Shown here: piece by piece, positions 1 to 38,910 of the stretch
How positions within the stretch are numbered: position 1 is the first letter of the stretch
Layout: each line of letters begins with the position of its first letter
NCBI GenBank assembly: GCA_964016985.1
Contig: OZ024837.1
Coordinates: forward strand, 39,377,529-39,441,528
DNA length: 64,000 nt
Direction: 5' to 3'
Origin: Anodontia alba
Lineage: Eukaryota > Mollusca > Bivalvia > Lucinida > Lucinidae
Position numbers and translations under genes: made by a program
Notes under the pieces: generated by a model
The model's database searches: none
The model's input: only the letters and a program-made list of their open reading frames with translations
Told to the model about the DNA's origin: nothing

Positions 1-1110
1 ATATTGAGCCTCCTTAGGTTAGGTTGGGGGAACAAAAGATTGCTAAAATGGTCGCAGTTCATTAACCAAGATGGCCGCCATGCCCATATATGGTAAAAAC
101 ATTTAAAAATCTTCTTCTCCAGAACCGAGGATGCTTTGGGGCTGAATCTTTGCATAATTCATCGGGGACGGAGGGTCTACCAAAGTTGCTAAAATTTGAC
201 CTTTTTACGGCAAGGTCGCTTGCTTCCCTATGCATTTATATGGGAAAAAAACATTTAAAAATGTTATTCTCCAAAATCGAGGATGGCATGTGGCTGAATG
301 TTTGCATATATCATCGGGAACGGGCGGTCTACCAAGGTTGCTAAAATAATTGTCATACATTGACATTTAACCTTTTTACGGCGAGGTCAAGTTTGCTTCT
401 GTATGCATTTGTATGGGCCCCATACATTTGTATGGAAAAAATGTTGATAATTTCAAATGACTTTTCCTCTGAAGCCTCCGGGCCAGTGTTGCTCAAATTT
501 CATGCAGAGCCTCCTTGGGCAGGAGAATGAAAGATTGCTAAAATGGGCATGGTCTATTGATCAAAATGGCTGCCATGCCCATATAATGGTAAAAAAGAAT
601 TTACAAATCTTCTTCTCCATAACCAAATAAGCCCTGGGCCCTTATCTTTGCACAAATTATGGGGGACAGGAGAGCTACCAAAATTGCTAAAATGATGGTT
701 CTATGTTGACGTTTGACCTTTTTACCTCCAAGGTCAAATTTGCTTCCCCATGCATTTGTATGGGCCATATACATTTATATTGAAAGTATTCAAGTGAATT
801 GTAGATCAACAGTAGTTAAAATTGTTCTGATTGGAAATCTTAGATGGCCATCATCTTGTTTATATTTATTATATTTCTCTGCCACTGTGCTGTTTACATG
901 TATAAAATCATGATTCTTCAGAATCCACTTAGCCAATATCCACCAAATTTCACATTGATCCTACTGTTGAAATGTGATTGATGGTTTATTCAAATGATCA
1001 TGCTCCATTGACTGTCAAGCCCATATATTCTTCTTCAAAACTAAGAACTGCTCAAATGATGATCTTTTCATTAGTTGTGATGATAGGATTGGAAAAATGT
1101 TGCATAACAT
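1..1110 (+). repeat. Irregular tandem-repeat DNA (ATTTAAAAATCTTCTTCTCC type)
   Basis: The words CATTTAAAAATCTTCTTCTC, GACCTTTTTACGGC and ATGCATTTGTATGGG recur at 60-110, 190-260, 360-430, 590-620 and 710-775. These are diverged copies of one unit; short open frames here are not genes. Confidence 0.7.
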
Positions 1111-1129
1111 CTGCATGTCTGCAGTGACT

Positions 1130-2759
1130 CAGGTGAGCGAGCCGTGGCCCGTGGGCCTCTTGTTTCCCTATATATCTGTATAGAAAACTTTAAAAATCTT
1201 CATGTTAGAAAGCACTGGACCGATTTTTATATAACTAGGCAAAAATGTTTCCTTGGTGATCCTCTACCAAGATTGTCCAAGCCGTCACGATTTGTCAAAA
1301 AACATAGCAGCTAGGGGGCGGGGCTTATTTTCCCTATATATATAGAAAACTTTAAAAATCTTCTTGTCAGAAACCACTGGACCGATTTCATTAATACTTG
1401 GCAGAAATCTTTCCTTTTGACCCTTAACCAAGACTGTTCAAGTTATCATGATTTGTCAAAAAAACATTGCCGCCGGGTGGTTGGTGGGGAGGGAGGCTTA
1501 ATTTCCCTATATATCTATATAGAAAAGTTTAAAAATCTTCTTGTCAGAAACCAATGGACCAATTTCAATATAGCTTGGCAGGAATGTTGCTTTGGTGACC
1601 TGCTACCAAGATTGTTCAAGCAGTCATGATTCGTCTAAAAAAAATTCTGCCAGGGGGTGGGGCTTATTTTCCCTATATATCTCTATAGAAAACTTTAAAA
1701 ATCTTCTTGTCAGAAACCACTGGACCGATTTCATTATAACTTGGTAGAAATCTTTCCTTGTTGACCCTCTACCAAGATTGTTCAAGTTATCATGATTCGT
1801 CAAAAAACAATGGCCGCCACTGGGAGGGGCTTATTTTCCAAATATATCTATATAGAAAAGTTTAAAAATCTTCTTCTCAGAAACCAATGGACCGATTTCA
1901 ATATAACTTGGCAGGAATGTTTCTTTGGTGACCCTCTACCAAGATTGTTCAAGCCGTTATGATTCATAAAAAAACATGGCGGCTAAAGGGGCGGAGCATA
2001 TTTTCCCTATATAGAAAACTTTAAAAATCTTCTCGTAAGAAACCGTTGGATTGAGTTCAATGTAACTTGACAGGAATGTGCTTTGGTGACCTTCTACTAA
2101 GATTGTGCCCTCATGATACGTCAAAAAACATGGCCTTCATGGGGCGGGGCTTATTTTCCGTATATATCTGTATAGAAAACTTTAAAATTCATCTTGTCAG
2201 AAACCACCTGACTGATTTTAATATTACTTGCCAGGAATGTTGCTTTGGTGACCCCCTATCAAGATTGTTCAAGCAATCATGATTCGTCAAAAATCATGTT
2301 TGCTAGGGGTGGGGCTTATTTTCCCTATATATCTAAATAGAAAACTTTAAAAATCTTCTTGTCAGAAACCACTGAACCGATTTCAATATAACTTGGCAGG
2401 ATTTTTCCTTTGGTGACCCTCTACCAAGTTTGTTCAAGCTGTCATGATTTGTCAAAAAACATGGCCATTAGGGGGTGGGGCTTAATTTCCCTATATATCT
2501 ATATAAGACATTTTAAAAATCTATTTGTCAGAAACCACTGGACCAATTTCAATATAACAGCAGAATTGTTCCTTTGGTGATCCTCTTTCACTATTCAGTT
2601 CAAGCCATCATGATGGATGAAAAAAACATGGCCACTGGGGTGCAGGGTTATAAAATTTATACAAAAATTTTAGAGCAGTAGACTTGGCTGAAACTTCAAC
2701 AGTAAGTATGCAAAGCTGTTTGCTCAGGTGAGCGATATAGGACCATCATGGTCCTCTTG
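1130..2759 (+). mobile_element. Element with ~165-bp tandem array and 3' hairpin (pearl/HINE-like)
   Basis: About nine copies of a roughly 165-bp unit start at TTTCCCTATATATCTATATA near 1164, 1331, 1503, 1669, 1834, 2002, 2155, 2319 and 2487. The array is bounded by CAGGTGAGCGA plus a hairpin followed by TCTTG on both sides (GGCCC/GGGCC at 1146-1157; GGACC/GGTCC at 2740-2754). An internal tandem core with a 3' hairpin is known for bivalve pearl elements and non-autonomous Helentrons. That assignment is inference. Confidence 0.6.
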
Positions 2760-2990
2760 CTTTTTTTTTTTCCCCCATTGGACCTAGCATGCCAGTTATG
2801 CCTGTTTTTGAATCTATTCTGTTCTAAATATCCCCCCCCCCACCCTCCCCACACACACACCCTTGGATGGGGACGCCAGTGCTGATAAGATCTGCACCAA
2901 AAGCAATATACCCCCTCCCGCTTGAGCTAGGATTCTGATATTTATGTCTCCTCCCTTTAGGGTAGGGAGATGTGTATTGTTTTTTCCCTC
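2760..2990. repeat. Low-complexity DNA between arrays
   Basis: It holds poly-T (2761-2772), C-rich and AC-rich runs (2832-2860), and no recognised gene. Confidence 0.6.
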
Positions 2991-2997
2991 GGGCGTC

Positions 2998-3330
2998 TGT
3001 CACAAAATCTTGTCCACTCTGTAACTTGAAAATGGTTCAAGCTGTCTCCACATAACTTCATATAAATATCAATCAACATTATCTTACATGCAGAGCACAA
3101 GAACCATACGTCTTGCATTTATACTTTTTGAGTTATTTCACTTGGAACTTTATGCGTCACAAAATCGTGTCCGCTCTGTAACTTGAAACCTGTTCAAGAT
3201 ATCTTCAAGAAAGGTCATGTAAATATCAATCAGCATTAGACAACATGCAGCGCGCAAGAACCATAACTCTTGCATTTATACTTTTTTGAATTATTATAAA
3301 CCTGTTTGAAAAACGGGACATATTATTTTA
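2998..3330 (+). repeat. Two ~157-bp tandem units
   Basis: GTCACAAAATCNTGTCC followed by CTCTGTAACTTGAAA starts at about 2999 and again at about 3156, followed each time by TATAAATATCAATCA-type and CTTGCATTTATACTTTTT words. Confidence 0.7.
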
Positions 3331-3344
3331 CGGGGTATGACATC

Positions 3345-4112
3345 CGTCAGAAAACTTTTTCGTTTCCGGCTAACGCCTCCTACAGTTTACATCCGATTAA
3401 AATGAAACTTGGTATATAGCTAGACCATGATGTGAAGCAGCACATATTGTTTTTGGGCTACAGACCACCAATTATTAGCAGAGCTATGCCCCTTCGAAAA
3501 TTTCAGAAAACATTTCGTTTCTGGTTAACTCCTACACTTTACATCTGATCAAGCTGAAACTTCATTTATAGTTAGACCATGATGTGGAACAGTGCATATT
3601 GTTTTGAGGTTACAGTCCACTTAATATCAGCAGAGTTATAGCCCTTTGAAAATTCCTTTAAACTTTTCGTTTCCGGATAACTGCTCCTACAATTTACATC
3701 TGATCAAGCTGAAACTTCATTTATAGTTAGACAAAGATGTGGGGGCAGTGCATATTGTTTCTAGGTCACAGTCCACCAAATATTAGCAGAGTTATGTCCC
3801 TTTTAAAATTTCATTAAACTTTTCGTTTCCGGCTAACTCCTCCTACAATTTACATCCGATCAAGCTGAAACTTCATTTATAGCTAGACCATGATGTGGAG
3901 CAGCACATATTGTTTCAAGGTTACAGTCCACTAAATATTAGCAGAGTTAAGCCCCATTGAAAATTTCTTTAAACTTCTAGTTTCTGGTTAACTCCTCCTA
4001 CAATTTATATCCGATCAAGCTGAAACTTCATTTATGCTATAGTTAAACCAAGATGTAGAGAAGGGCGTATTGTTTTGAGGTTACAGTCCACCAAATATTA
4101 GCTGAGTTACGC
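3345..4112 (+). repeat. ~155-bp tandem array, five units
   Basis: Units start at TTTCGTTTCCGGCTAACTCC near 3357, 3510, 3665, 3818 and 3975, and each ends in TTAGCAGAGTTATGCCCC. They are diverged at roughly every tenth base. The array is non-coding. Confidence 0.75.
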
Positions 4113-4114
4113 CT

Positions 4115-4205
4115 AGTGGTGGGACGATTCATCGATGCATTGGTGCATCCCGATACGCTTCATGTATCGATACACATGATGGAGTATCGATATGATGAAC
4201 GCTTC
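4115..4205 (+). mobile_element. Possible hAT-type transposon terminus
   Basis: TAGTGGTGGGACGATTCATC and the following ATCGATGCATTGG-like palindromes resemble the terminal region of hAT elements as I remember them. No matching opposite end was found, so the element's extent is unknown. Confidence 0.3.
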
Positions 4206-6110
4206 TATTCAGATTCGCTTATTTATGTTCATTACATTCTTTAATCCGGTCTACAAAGTGACATTTTCAGAGCGCGATTTTGATTGGATGACGCTTGACT
4301 GATAGCCAATTGCATTTTGCTTTACTCTCATTATGATGGCAGATGAAACTGTGGTTGGAATTTATTCGCCGCCCAGCGGTAAAAATACTAGTTCTGTATG
4401 GGAATGTTTCGGCCATCCTATTCTTACTTTTGAAGTTAGCCATTTTTAGTGTTTCAGTATTATGGACAATGCATGTTTAAGGGAAACCATATAGTTGGGG
4501 TCATAGTGTTGTTCAAACACATGTTCTAGTTCATTATAATTTCAACACAAAAACATGTTGGAACTTATTAGAAGGTCATTCATTGGTAGGGCTCTTTTAA
4601 TGAATATCCACAACATATATTCCTTAAGAAAAATAAGAAACATGCCAGTAATTTTTATTCAAAAAGTGTGTTATCTAACTGATAATACAGGTAAATAATA
4701 ACGTTACTTTACGCATGTTAAAGTTAAATAAAAGTGTAGTTAAAAGAGATTCAGAACCACCACAGAGTAATGTACATCCAGTATAGCAACTGTAGTTACT
4801 CTGAATTGTTCAGAAGGCGGTGTCGCGAAAAAAGGCATTAACTTTATTACATAATTAGATTTATATGATTTGATGGACCTGGATTTTGCTCTATATCCAT
4901 ATTTTCACACTTTCTTACAACCAGTGGCTTCATCCAATATTAAATTTACATTCAGAGACAAGGCTTTGTGAGAAAATTTACTATTCCTTGAAAAACAACC
5001 AACATGAACACTTTGTACTACATGCTTTCACTATCAATTTAATTTCTCAAAATCAGTCAGATGGAAATGCATTCTACTTCTTTTAATGTATAAATAAGAA
5101 TGGGTCTTTACTGAGGCATCTGTGTAAAACAGATATACATAAATAATCTAACCATGTACTGAAAAACTAAATACAATTATTTCTCTTCTGTTTTGTTTCT
5201 TTCTTCACAAAAAAAATCCATTTTATTATCTGCATATATAAGCCAATGCAGTGATTGGAGTAATGAACCTCTTTATTTTCCAATGAAGTTTACCACCTGA
5301 TTATTCCAAATGAGTGTATCTCCAGCAGCAATTTCCAATTTCTAGAATTATCAAAGTTCAAGTCTAGATATGCTCCAGTTCATACATATTCAACACCTGA
5401 TGTAGCTCCACGATTATTCTGGTGCAATTTTATAAATTTATCTTTATCAACTTATTATGAAGACGAGCAGATTAAATAAATTTGAAATGGCTATGTTCAA
5501 TCCAGATTAGCTTTAATAACTGATTGTCATTTGATAGTGCTTCACCTAAGCATCAACAGATTAGCCCGACCAGCTATGCCTACCCTTTTCTGTTTTCAAG
5601 AGATTTTCCGATGTCCACAAAAGAAGGGTCATAACGTATAAATGGGCCAGCAGTCGTCAGACAACTCCGTGTCACTGAGGTGTGAATAAAGTAATTTCAT
5701 GTAGGAGGAATGAATTAAATGCCTGATGTCTTGCTATATTCAATATCGAATAAGTAGATTCTGATACTTTCTTTTCGTTCAGCTTCCGTTGCTAAGCACA
5801 ACATCAAAGATGGCGTGGGGTGATTGACAAAAGTAGCGCGTGTATTACTACACCGAATTTTGAAGTCTATGTTTCAAATTGCACTATCTAAATCGATTTC
5901 AGTTACAGTTATGTTAGCGAAATAGAAAAGCTATAAAAAATTCCCCTGCTTCACATTCAGTTCGCCGTAATAGTGCCGCATTGCGTCTGATTAAGAAGTA
6001 GTGCGCGTATGAATATAGCGGTGATGAAAATCCGCTTGTGACGTAGTAAAAAACCCCATGCGATTGCATAGAGCCTGCTAGCTGTCGCTAGCAGACTCAA
6101 AAATGATATT
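4206..6110. other. Unassigned DNA
   Basis: I see no gene, splice-bounded exon or recognisable repeat here. It may be the interior of the element beginning at 4115. Confidence 0.4.
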
Positions 6111-6114
6111 GTAC

Positions 6115-6147
6115 GTCTCTGTCTGTCTCTCTGTCACTCCCTGTCTA

Positions 6148-6215
<68 letters not shown>
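6115..6215. repeat. CTGT/CT microsatellite
   Basis: Alternating CTGT and CT tracts. Short ACTT (6449-6470) and AAAT (6530-6555) tracts follow within 350 bases. Confidence 0.9.
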
Positions 6216-6481
6216 ACTATTTTATTGCTGTTTTGTTGCCATGAATTCATTTTAATTCTCCAATGATTTTTATCATTGTAAATATATACATGTGTGTTAA
6301 TCTTCACACCTCAATTTAATGTAATTTTATATATTATGCCCATGCATATTTGTTTACGCTTGTACTGTTTGTGTATTTGTTGCTAAAGAGGGCCCCAAGG
6401 AAGATTGGCTACCAGCCAATTGGGTTACCCTCTCAAAATAAAGAATTTACTTACTTACTTACTTACTACTTACGTACAAGT

Positions 6482-6530
6482 TAACAAATCTACTGGTTAA
6501 CCGCTTAGAGGACTAAGCTTGCCCAGTAAA
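6482..6530 (+). mobile_element. 3' fragment of family F SINE
   Basis: ACTGGTTAACCGCTTAGAGG and the next bases match the 3' region of the SINE at 8607, followed by an AAAT tail. Confidence 0.6.
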
Positions 6531-6799
6531 AATAAATAAATAAATAAATAAAATAACGTCGTAGCAACGTTAAATTGTATATGACATGACCTCGCGGCGA
6601 CATCGAAATGACGCTTTGGTTTTACTGGGCTGAAGGTCATATAAAACACTCATCATCAGAAAATATTGAGGCTGGCTAATCAGAGCTGAAAAGAGAATCC
6701 ATTATCAGTCCTGCCACTGTGATGGATAATCGATTAGTAATCGCTGAAGATTTGGTCATAATTTTACCTGTCTGAACATGACCCTTCCATATATTATAC

Positions 6800-6805
6800 T
6801 TTATT
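6800..6805 (-). terminator. Candidate polyadenylation signal of the cadherin-repeat gene
   Basis: AATAAA on the minus strand lies about 325 bases after the stop codon at 7130. It is the nearest exact hexamer I see. The site is unproven, because a dispersed hairpin repeat (6820-6900) lies just before it in the predicted 3' untranslated region. Confidence 0.35.
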
Positions 6806-6819
6806 GTATGTATTTGGTC

Positions 6820-6910
6820 AGACAGGCCTGAGCAAGCAGTGTAGACCCAGATGAGACGCCGCAAATGCGGCGTCTCATCAGGATCTACACTGCTTGCTAC
6901 TCAATCAGCT
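6820..6910. mobile_element. Family D hairpin element
   Basis: AGCAGTGTAGACCCAGATGA then GACGCCGCAAATGCGGCGTC then the reverse arm ending CTACACTGCTTGCT. It is a near-perfect hairpin in the predicted 3' untranslated region of the cadherin-repeat gene. Confidence 0.75.
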
Positions 6911-7129
6911 ATTTCAGACACAACAGTGGGTAGTAAATTGTACTAGTTCAAATTTTAGAAAACGTATGGTAAGGAGTTGAGGTGTCTGAATACTAAGGGT
7001 AAGTACGGTAAACAGAAATCAAATAATCGATTATTAGAAAATCTGTAATGATAATCATTGTTGAGTAATTTATCGATCAATTAATCGATTATCCGATTAA
7101 TTATGCCAGCCTTAGAAAATATGTAAAGT

Positions 7130-33561
<26,432 letters not shown>

Positions 33562-33736
33562 TCTTATCAGCTTGTAACACAATCTCCATATATTACCCTC
33601 CTTGAAGAACCAATTTAAAAAGAAACTAATTTTAAAATTCTGCATTGAGCTTACCGGTAATTTCTTTTCTTGTGGAAAATTTAGTCTTGTTCTGTCAACA
33701 AAATGTCTTTGAACCTAGACGTCAAAAAGAACGTAT

Positions 33737-34019
33737 CATCACGAAATCATACCTATATAATTTTGACCCCATTAAACCCCTCTTTTATATAGTAAATCTG
33801 GGGATTATAGGAGTATACATTATTTTTCTTATTTCTGCTCAAAAACATTGCTTGTGGGTACTGGTTAGAACCGCCTCGGCGAGGCGGTTCTAACGAGTAC
33901 CACAATCTGTGTTTTGAGCAGAAATATGAAAAATATCAGAATTTTTATCTGACAACTTTCAGGGGTTTTTTTTTGTGGTAAAATTTACAATATATTTGAA
34001 TAGGCGTGTTTTCGTAATG
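33737..34019 (+). mobile_element. Family A MITE upstream of the cadherin-repeat gene
   Basis: Complete (ends CATCACGAAATCATACCTAT and AGGCGTGTTTTCGTAATG), about 175 bases upstream of the start codon of exon 1. Confidence 0.9.
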
Positions 34020-35050
34020 CTTAGCGCCCGGCGTAGATGAGGATGAGCACGTACATTCACTTGGCGTATTCTGAATAGACAATGGTGCAAAGTTCCTCAG
34101 GCGAACAACGTAGACTCTGCGCTGATGCAAAGGCTTATTTGAGTCTTCGTTGGTCGCATTTTTTCAGAAGGTACGTTTTTCTGACCTTGCGGTTTATATA
34201 ACAAAACAAATATTATTCTCTATGTGTATTTGTTTACCTGTAAATTAAAAGCGATTGAAAGCATATATTGAAAGTAAGGATGCATTCTTTTGTTGAATTC
34301 ACAAAACATTGAAAATTATGACTTGTTACACTTCTCATCGGCCTATTTATTCTGTCTCTATTACATTGTACAGAATGTACGGAAAACGGAAAATAAATAA
34401 TGTGCTTGGAGATTTGTTTATATGTACCTATAAATTGAAAACATTTGAAAAGTGTATGTTTATGTCTAAATGTCCACTTATTATACAATACAATGTATCA
34501 AGGGGTTTTACGTTCATTTTGATTGTGTATTTATTAAATCATTTTGATCTGAATAAACTCTCCCTAACTATATATTGAAAGTCCATTTTCGATTTTAGGT
34601 ATGTCCGTATATATTAATATATAGATATTCCAATAGCAGACACACCTATTGGAAATGGACTGGTACAAAGATTTAAGGTAGAAGAATATAGTAGACAAAA
34701 ATGGGTAAACATGTTAATATGGAAATACAAAATTACATACTGGTGAAATATTATGAGAGTTCAATTTAAATTTAAAAAACAAGTAGCACTTTCTGTGTGG
34801 GATTAGTGTGAAGGCTCAGTCTACTGTTTATGTGACATTGGTCCGATTTTTGCACCACACAAAGATAGATAAATATATTAAAGAATAGAATTTGGAACGC
34901 CAGAGGCTAAAGTCTGATTTCAATGATTGTTCAAGCGATTATTCATACAGCGAAACCGCCCTATTCATTAAAGAAAACAAGTTATTACTAGCTATAACAT
35001 AGTCTCATAAATCATTTATTTTTCATGTGGACTTTGAGGCCTTCTTGTAC
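34020..35050. other. Intergenic DNA with family E and D fragments
   Basis: Family E words at 34060-34170 (CGAACAACGTAGACTCTGCG, GAGTCTTCGTTGGTCGCATT). Elsewhere AT-rich with a diverged ~190-bp duplication around CCTGTAAATTAAAAGCGATT and CCTATAAATTGAAAACATTT. No gene seen. Confidence 0.5.
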
Positions 35051-35052
35051 TG

Positions 35053-35330
35053 CATCACGAAAACATGCCTTTATAATGTTAACCCCCTTAAACCCCACTT
35101 TTATGTAGTAAAACTGGGGTTTACAGGGGTATACAGTATTGTTCTTATTTCTGCTCAAAAACATAGATTGTGGGTACTCGTTAGAACAACCTCGCCGAGG
35201 CGGTTCTAAAGAGTACCCACAATCTATATTTTGAGCAGAAATGTGAAAAATATTAGAATTTTTTAAATCTGAAGTTTCATTTTTGGTGTTAAAATTTTCA
35301 GTATATCCGAATAGGCATGTTTTCGTAATG
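35053..35330 (+). mobile_element. Family A MITE
   Basis: Complete; core AGAACAACCTCGCCGAGGCG. Confidence 0.9.
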
Positions 35331-35707
35331 GAATGGACTAAGCGCCCTCTGAAGAAAACAAAAGTGAAATAATCATCTCTGATGTCATCAAAGGGTACAT
35401 AACTAGGACAATATGATTGCCAGGCGATAGCCATAATTGATCTGCAACATCAGAAAAAGTATACCTTCGGACATCTGTGCCCAACGGAGATTTCAACTGT
35501 TCCAGTGTGCTAAAGTCCTTTCGTGGCATACATATACGGATATACGCATCGTCGTGGCATATACGTATTCGGGTTATATTTTCTTTCTTCTGGGCTTAGG
35601 TGTCTTCAGGGCATATATGTCTATGAGGCATATGTGTATAAGGATTTTTCGGAGTATGTGTATTTTTGGGGCATAGGCATCTGCATCTTCGGGATATATC
35701 TGCTTGT

Positions 35708-35992
35708 CATCACGAAAACATGCCTATATAATTTTGACCCCCTTAAACCCCACTTTTATATAGTAAAACTGGGGTTTACAGGGGTATACATTATTTATCT
35801 TATTTCTGGTCAAAAACATAGATTGTGGGTACATGTATACGTTAGAACCGCCTCGTCGAGGCGGTTCTAAAGAGGGCCCACAATCTATGTTTTGTGCAGA
35901 AATATGAAAATATCAGAATTTTTATCTCAAAATTTTTAATTATTTTGCTGGTAAACTTTTCAGTATATTTGAATAAGCATGTTTTCGTAATG
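35708..35992 (+). mobile_element. Family A MITE
   Basis: Complete. The left arm carries a small insertion (TACATGTATACG) in place of TACTCG. Confidence 0.9.
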
Positions 35993-36241
35993 TGGGTATT
36001 TTTGGCATACGCACCCTTTGGCCAAATGTACTTGTTGGTGTATATACGTCTTCGGGGGCACACCCTGATGAGTTCTTCAGTAATTGATGACTTTTTAGTC
36101 ACAAATGCATAAAAAGTTGTAAATTGGCACAAGAAAGGTGTTTCTTAACCATATGAGCATATCTAAATGGTGGCATTTAAAATACTATTTAATTCAGCAT
36201 AAAAGTTAATCCCTCGTTTCCTTTTCCATTCAATATGTAAC

Positions 36242-36593
36242 TACAGTCGAATGTCAATGGCTCGAACGCCTTTGGGACCGTGGAAATTTGTTCGAGATAT
36301 GGGTAGTTCGAGCCACTGAGGGTTAATCATGGCATCAGGTCAGGAAGCAAATAGCGATAATTTAGGAAATCTTTTCGATTTTATACACGATAATTGTATG
36401 TTGAGTGTACTCATTAGAATCGCCTCGATTCTAATTAGTACACACAACAAACAATTTCGTGATAAAATGAGAAAACTTTCCTAAATATTTGTTTTCTTGA
36501 GCTGTCGGAAGAATTTCGTGGGACTCAAAAACGAGTTCGAATTAGCCATTGTAAACCAGCCATCGGTGTTCGAGCTATCGAGGTTTTACTGTA
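36242..36593 (+). mobile_element. Family C MITE, full length
   Basis: ACAGTCGAATGTCAATGGCT and GCTATCGAGGTTTTACTGTA are inverted ends with TA flanks. The interior has ATTAGAATCGCCTCGATTCT at the core and GGGACTCAAAAACGAGTTCG near the right. It is a pogo-like MITE distinct from family B. Confidence 0.8.
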
Positions 36594-36599
36594 GCATAT

Positions 36600-37310
36600 A
36601 TGCTTTTCTGAAATGCGTTGTTGATACTTTTGTTTTGCTTTGCTCTGTTTGGCGCTTTTGAGTTCACCGGACGCGGTAAGCTTAAACGCCATCAGAAAGT
36701 TAAGACCTGATGAACTAATAATAATGATAATTATAATAATAGGCATAACGTTTCAATACATGCATTAGCACACGTGCCTACTAAAACATAACGCTTGTCG
36801 AGGTACCTAACGCCTACATACCTGTCAGGGCGATTTAAAAGTCAAAATAACACAGTTATATGGTGCTTATTAAGTATTCAAATATCGTCCCGATTTCTAA
36901 AGCGCCTACAGACGATTCTGGGATCGCTCTGCGCACCGGGTTTCCCAAGCGCACAGGGGCGATTCTAGAATCGCCGCTATTCTTAGAGTTCGCGGAACAT
37001 ATAAAGTTCGGAACTCGGTTTATTTCAGAATCAGCGGTGATACCTTTTAGTCATATAAGAATTTTCGAACCCTTTCCTTGATTATCCATTTGTTTGTACT
37101 TTTTTTATACATGTCTTTGTGCTACTTTGAGAGCGTACAATGCATAACAGATTTTGTATCTTGAATCAGAGCCATTCGAGGGTTGATATACTGTGCTTCA
37201 TTGTCGCATGTTCAAGGAACCAGTCATAGTTGTGGTAGCGTAGTAAATTCATCACTATCCAACGAAAGACTTGTAGTGATATTTCAACTATATTAATTGA
37301 ATGTTTTAAC
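36600..37310. other. Intergenic DNA, unassigned
   Basis: Contains a stretch with palindromic GATTCT/AGAATC words (36900-37030). No gene seen. Confidence 0.4.
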
Positions 37311-37311
37311 T

Positions 37312-37555
37312 TCATGAAATCACGATTTCAACTCCACGAATTCACGATTTCAACTTCACGAATTCACGACTTCAACTTCATGAATTCACGATTTCAATTT
37401 CACGAATTCAACTTCACAAATTCAGCTGTACGAATTCACGAATTCAACTTCACGAATTCGGCTGTTGAATTCATGAAGTTGAATTCGTGAATTCGTGAAG
37501 TTGAAGTCATGAAGTTGGATTCGTGAATTCGTGAAGTTGAATTCGGGAATTCATG
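37312..37555. repeat. Fold-back minisatellite of CACGAATTC/GAATTCGTG units
   Basis: Left half: repeats of AACTTCACGAATTCACGATTTC-like units (shown here as AACTTCACG and AATTCACGA). Right half: the same units inverted (GAATTCGTGAAGTTG). The switch is near 37440-37465. Confidence 0.85.
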
Positions 37556-37951
37556 ATAAAAGACATTTTCACTAAATAATTGTTTTCTTGAGCTATATAT
37601 ATATAGTATGATTTGACAGTTATATTCTTATGCTTTGTACTAAATGTTTCATTTATAAATTATGTTGCAAAGTAGTTCACGTCTTTAACCCATTTTAGAC
37701 TGAATAAAATCCCCCACACTGAAATGACTAGAGAAAAAAGGCTCAAATTTTGGCAAACAGTGGAGACCTTTATCAGGTTTATTTTGTTTTAACCAAATAC
37801 CCTTTTTGGAGTCTGCAGAAAAAATTTAAAAAGTACTCCAGAACTCGATTGTATAAAATATGTTACATGTGTATTTGAATGCAAATGTGTGCGAAGTTTA
37901 GAAAGAAATGTGATCCAAATTTGATTTGAACATCACTGAAACATCGTATTA

Positions 37952-38231
37952 CATCACGAAAACATGCCTATATAATTTGACCCCTTAAAACCCACTTTTA
38001 TATAGTACAACTGGGGTTTACAGGGGTAAACATAATTTTTCTTATTTCTGCTCAAAAACATAGATTGTGAGTATTCGTTAGAACCGCCTCGCCGAGGCGG
38101 TTCTAACGAGTACCAACAATCTATGTTTTGAGCAGACATATGAAAAATATCAGAATTTTTTTTCTGAAAATTTTCATTTTTCTTTGGTGGTAAAATTTTC
38201 AATATATTTGAATAGTCGTGTTTTCGTAATG
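37952..38231 (+). mobile_element. Family A MITE
   Basis: Complete; the core stem CGCCTCGCCGAGGCG is intact. Confidence 0.92.
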
Positions 38232-38239
38232 ATGTCATA

Positions 38240-38700
38240 ATACTTATTTCTTATACATGTATATCAAATACTTCCGAATGTGTTACAAATAGTAATGCAA
38301 ACACTTCAAATTTACACTCGCGCAGTTTTGCGGAAAACCCTCTTCTTCATAGATTGTATTTCCGGTATTATCATACAGTGTTATGGTTGTGGTTCTTGCT
38401 GGGCATCTCCTAATCTACTTACACTTTATTCTGAACTTACTAGTAATACATGTAACTTACGTCGAACAGGGGTAGGGTGTCATTTCAGATATTGCAGTCC
38501 TTGTTCCTTTTGCGAATATATCCATTGACAAATCTAGTAAGCAATTTGTTTCCTAGACTGGCTCTAGTCTCCAATGACCGTTTTTTATTTTTCTATTTAT
38601 TTTTTTTTATTATTATTATTTTATTTTGTGTGTGTTTTTATAATCTGTTTAATAATCCACTAGATTAAAATCAAAATAAAATCATGACTATAAAGGCTGG
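38240..38700. other. Intergenic DNA, unassigned
   Basis: A GTTCGAC|GTAAGT donor-like site on the minus strand (near 38465) ends an open frame, but there is no convincing acceptor. An AT-rich run is at 38580-38635. Confidence 0.35.
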
Positions 38701-38704
38701 TCAC

Positions 38705-38910
38705 TACTGTATTTTCTACGGTCATTCTCTCCCTTCCGCTGATTCAAGAAGGGCAGTTGTCAGTTTCTGGCGAAAGAATGTGCACAATACTGGTTAACCG
38801 CTTAGAGGACTAAGCCTGCCCAGTAAACGTGTGGTTAGGTAAACTGACCGCGCTCGACATGACCCCAATGGGTTGACTGGGCCGTAAAACCTCAACACAA
38901 ACAAACTACT
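38705..38910 (+). mobile_element. 5'-truncated family F SINE
   Basis: It starts inside the body (TTTTCTACGGTCATTCTCTC) and runs to GACTGGGCCGTAAAACCTCA ACACAAACAAAC. The tRNA head is missing. Confidence 0.85.

Noticed and set aside
1164..2690. CRISPR array
   Set aside because: The whole 165-bp unit is repeated, with no unique spacers of constant length, in an animal genome.
36960..37080. Possible regulatory cluster with GATTCTAGAATC palindromes
   Set aside because: Palindromic words are common in this window because of MITEs; no independent support for a regulatory role.
38465..38535. Open frame ending TTCGAC|GTAAGT upstream of the cadherin-repeat gene
   Set aside because: It would join in phase to bases just before the exon 1 ATG, but the acceptor is poor and it would bury the signal peptide. 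At most an untranslated exon.
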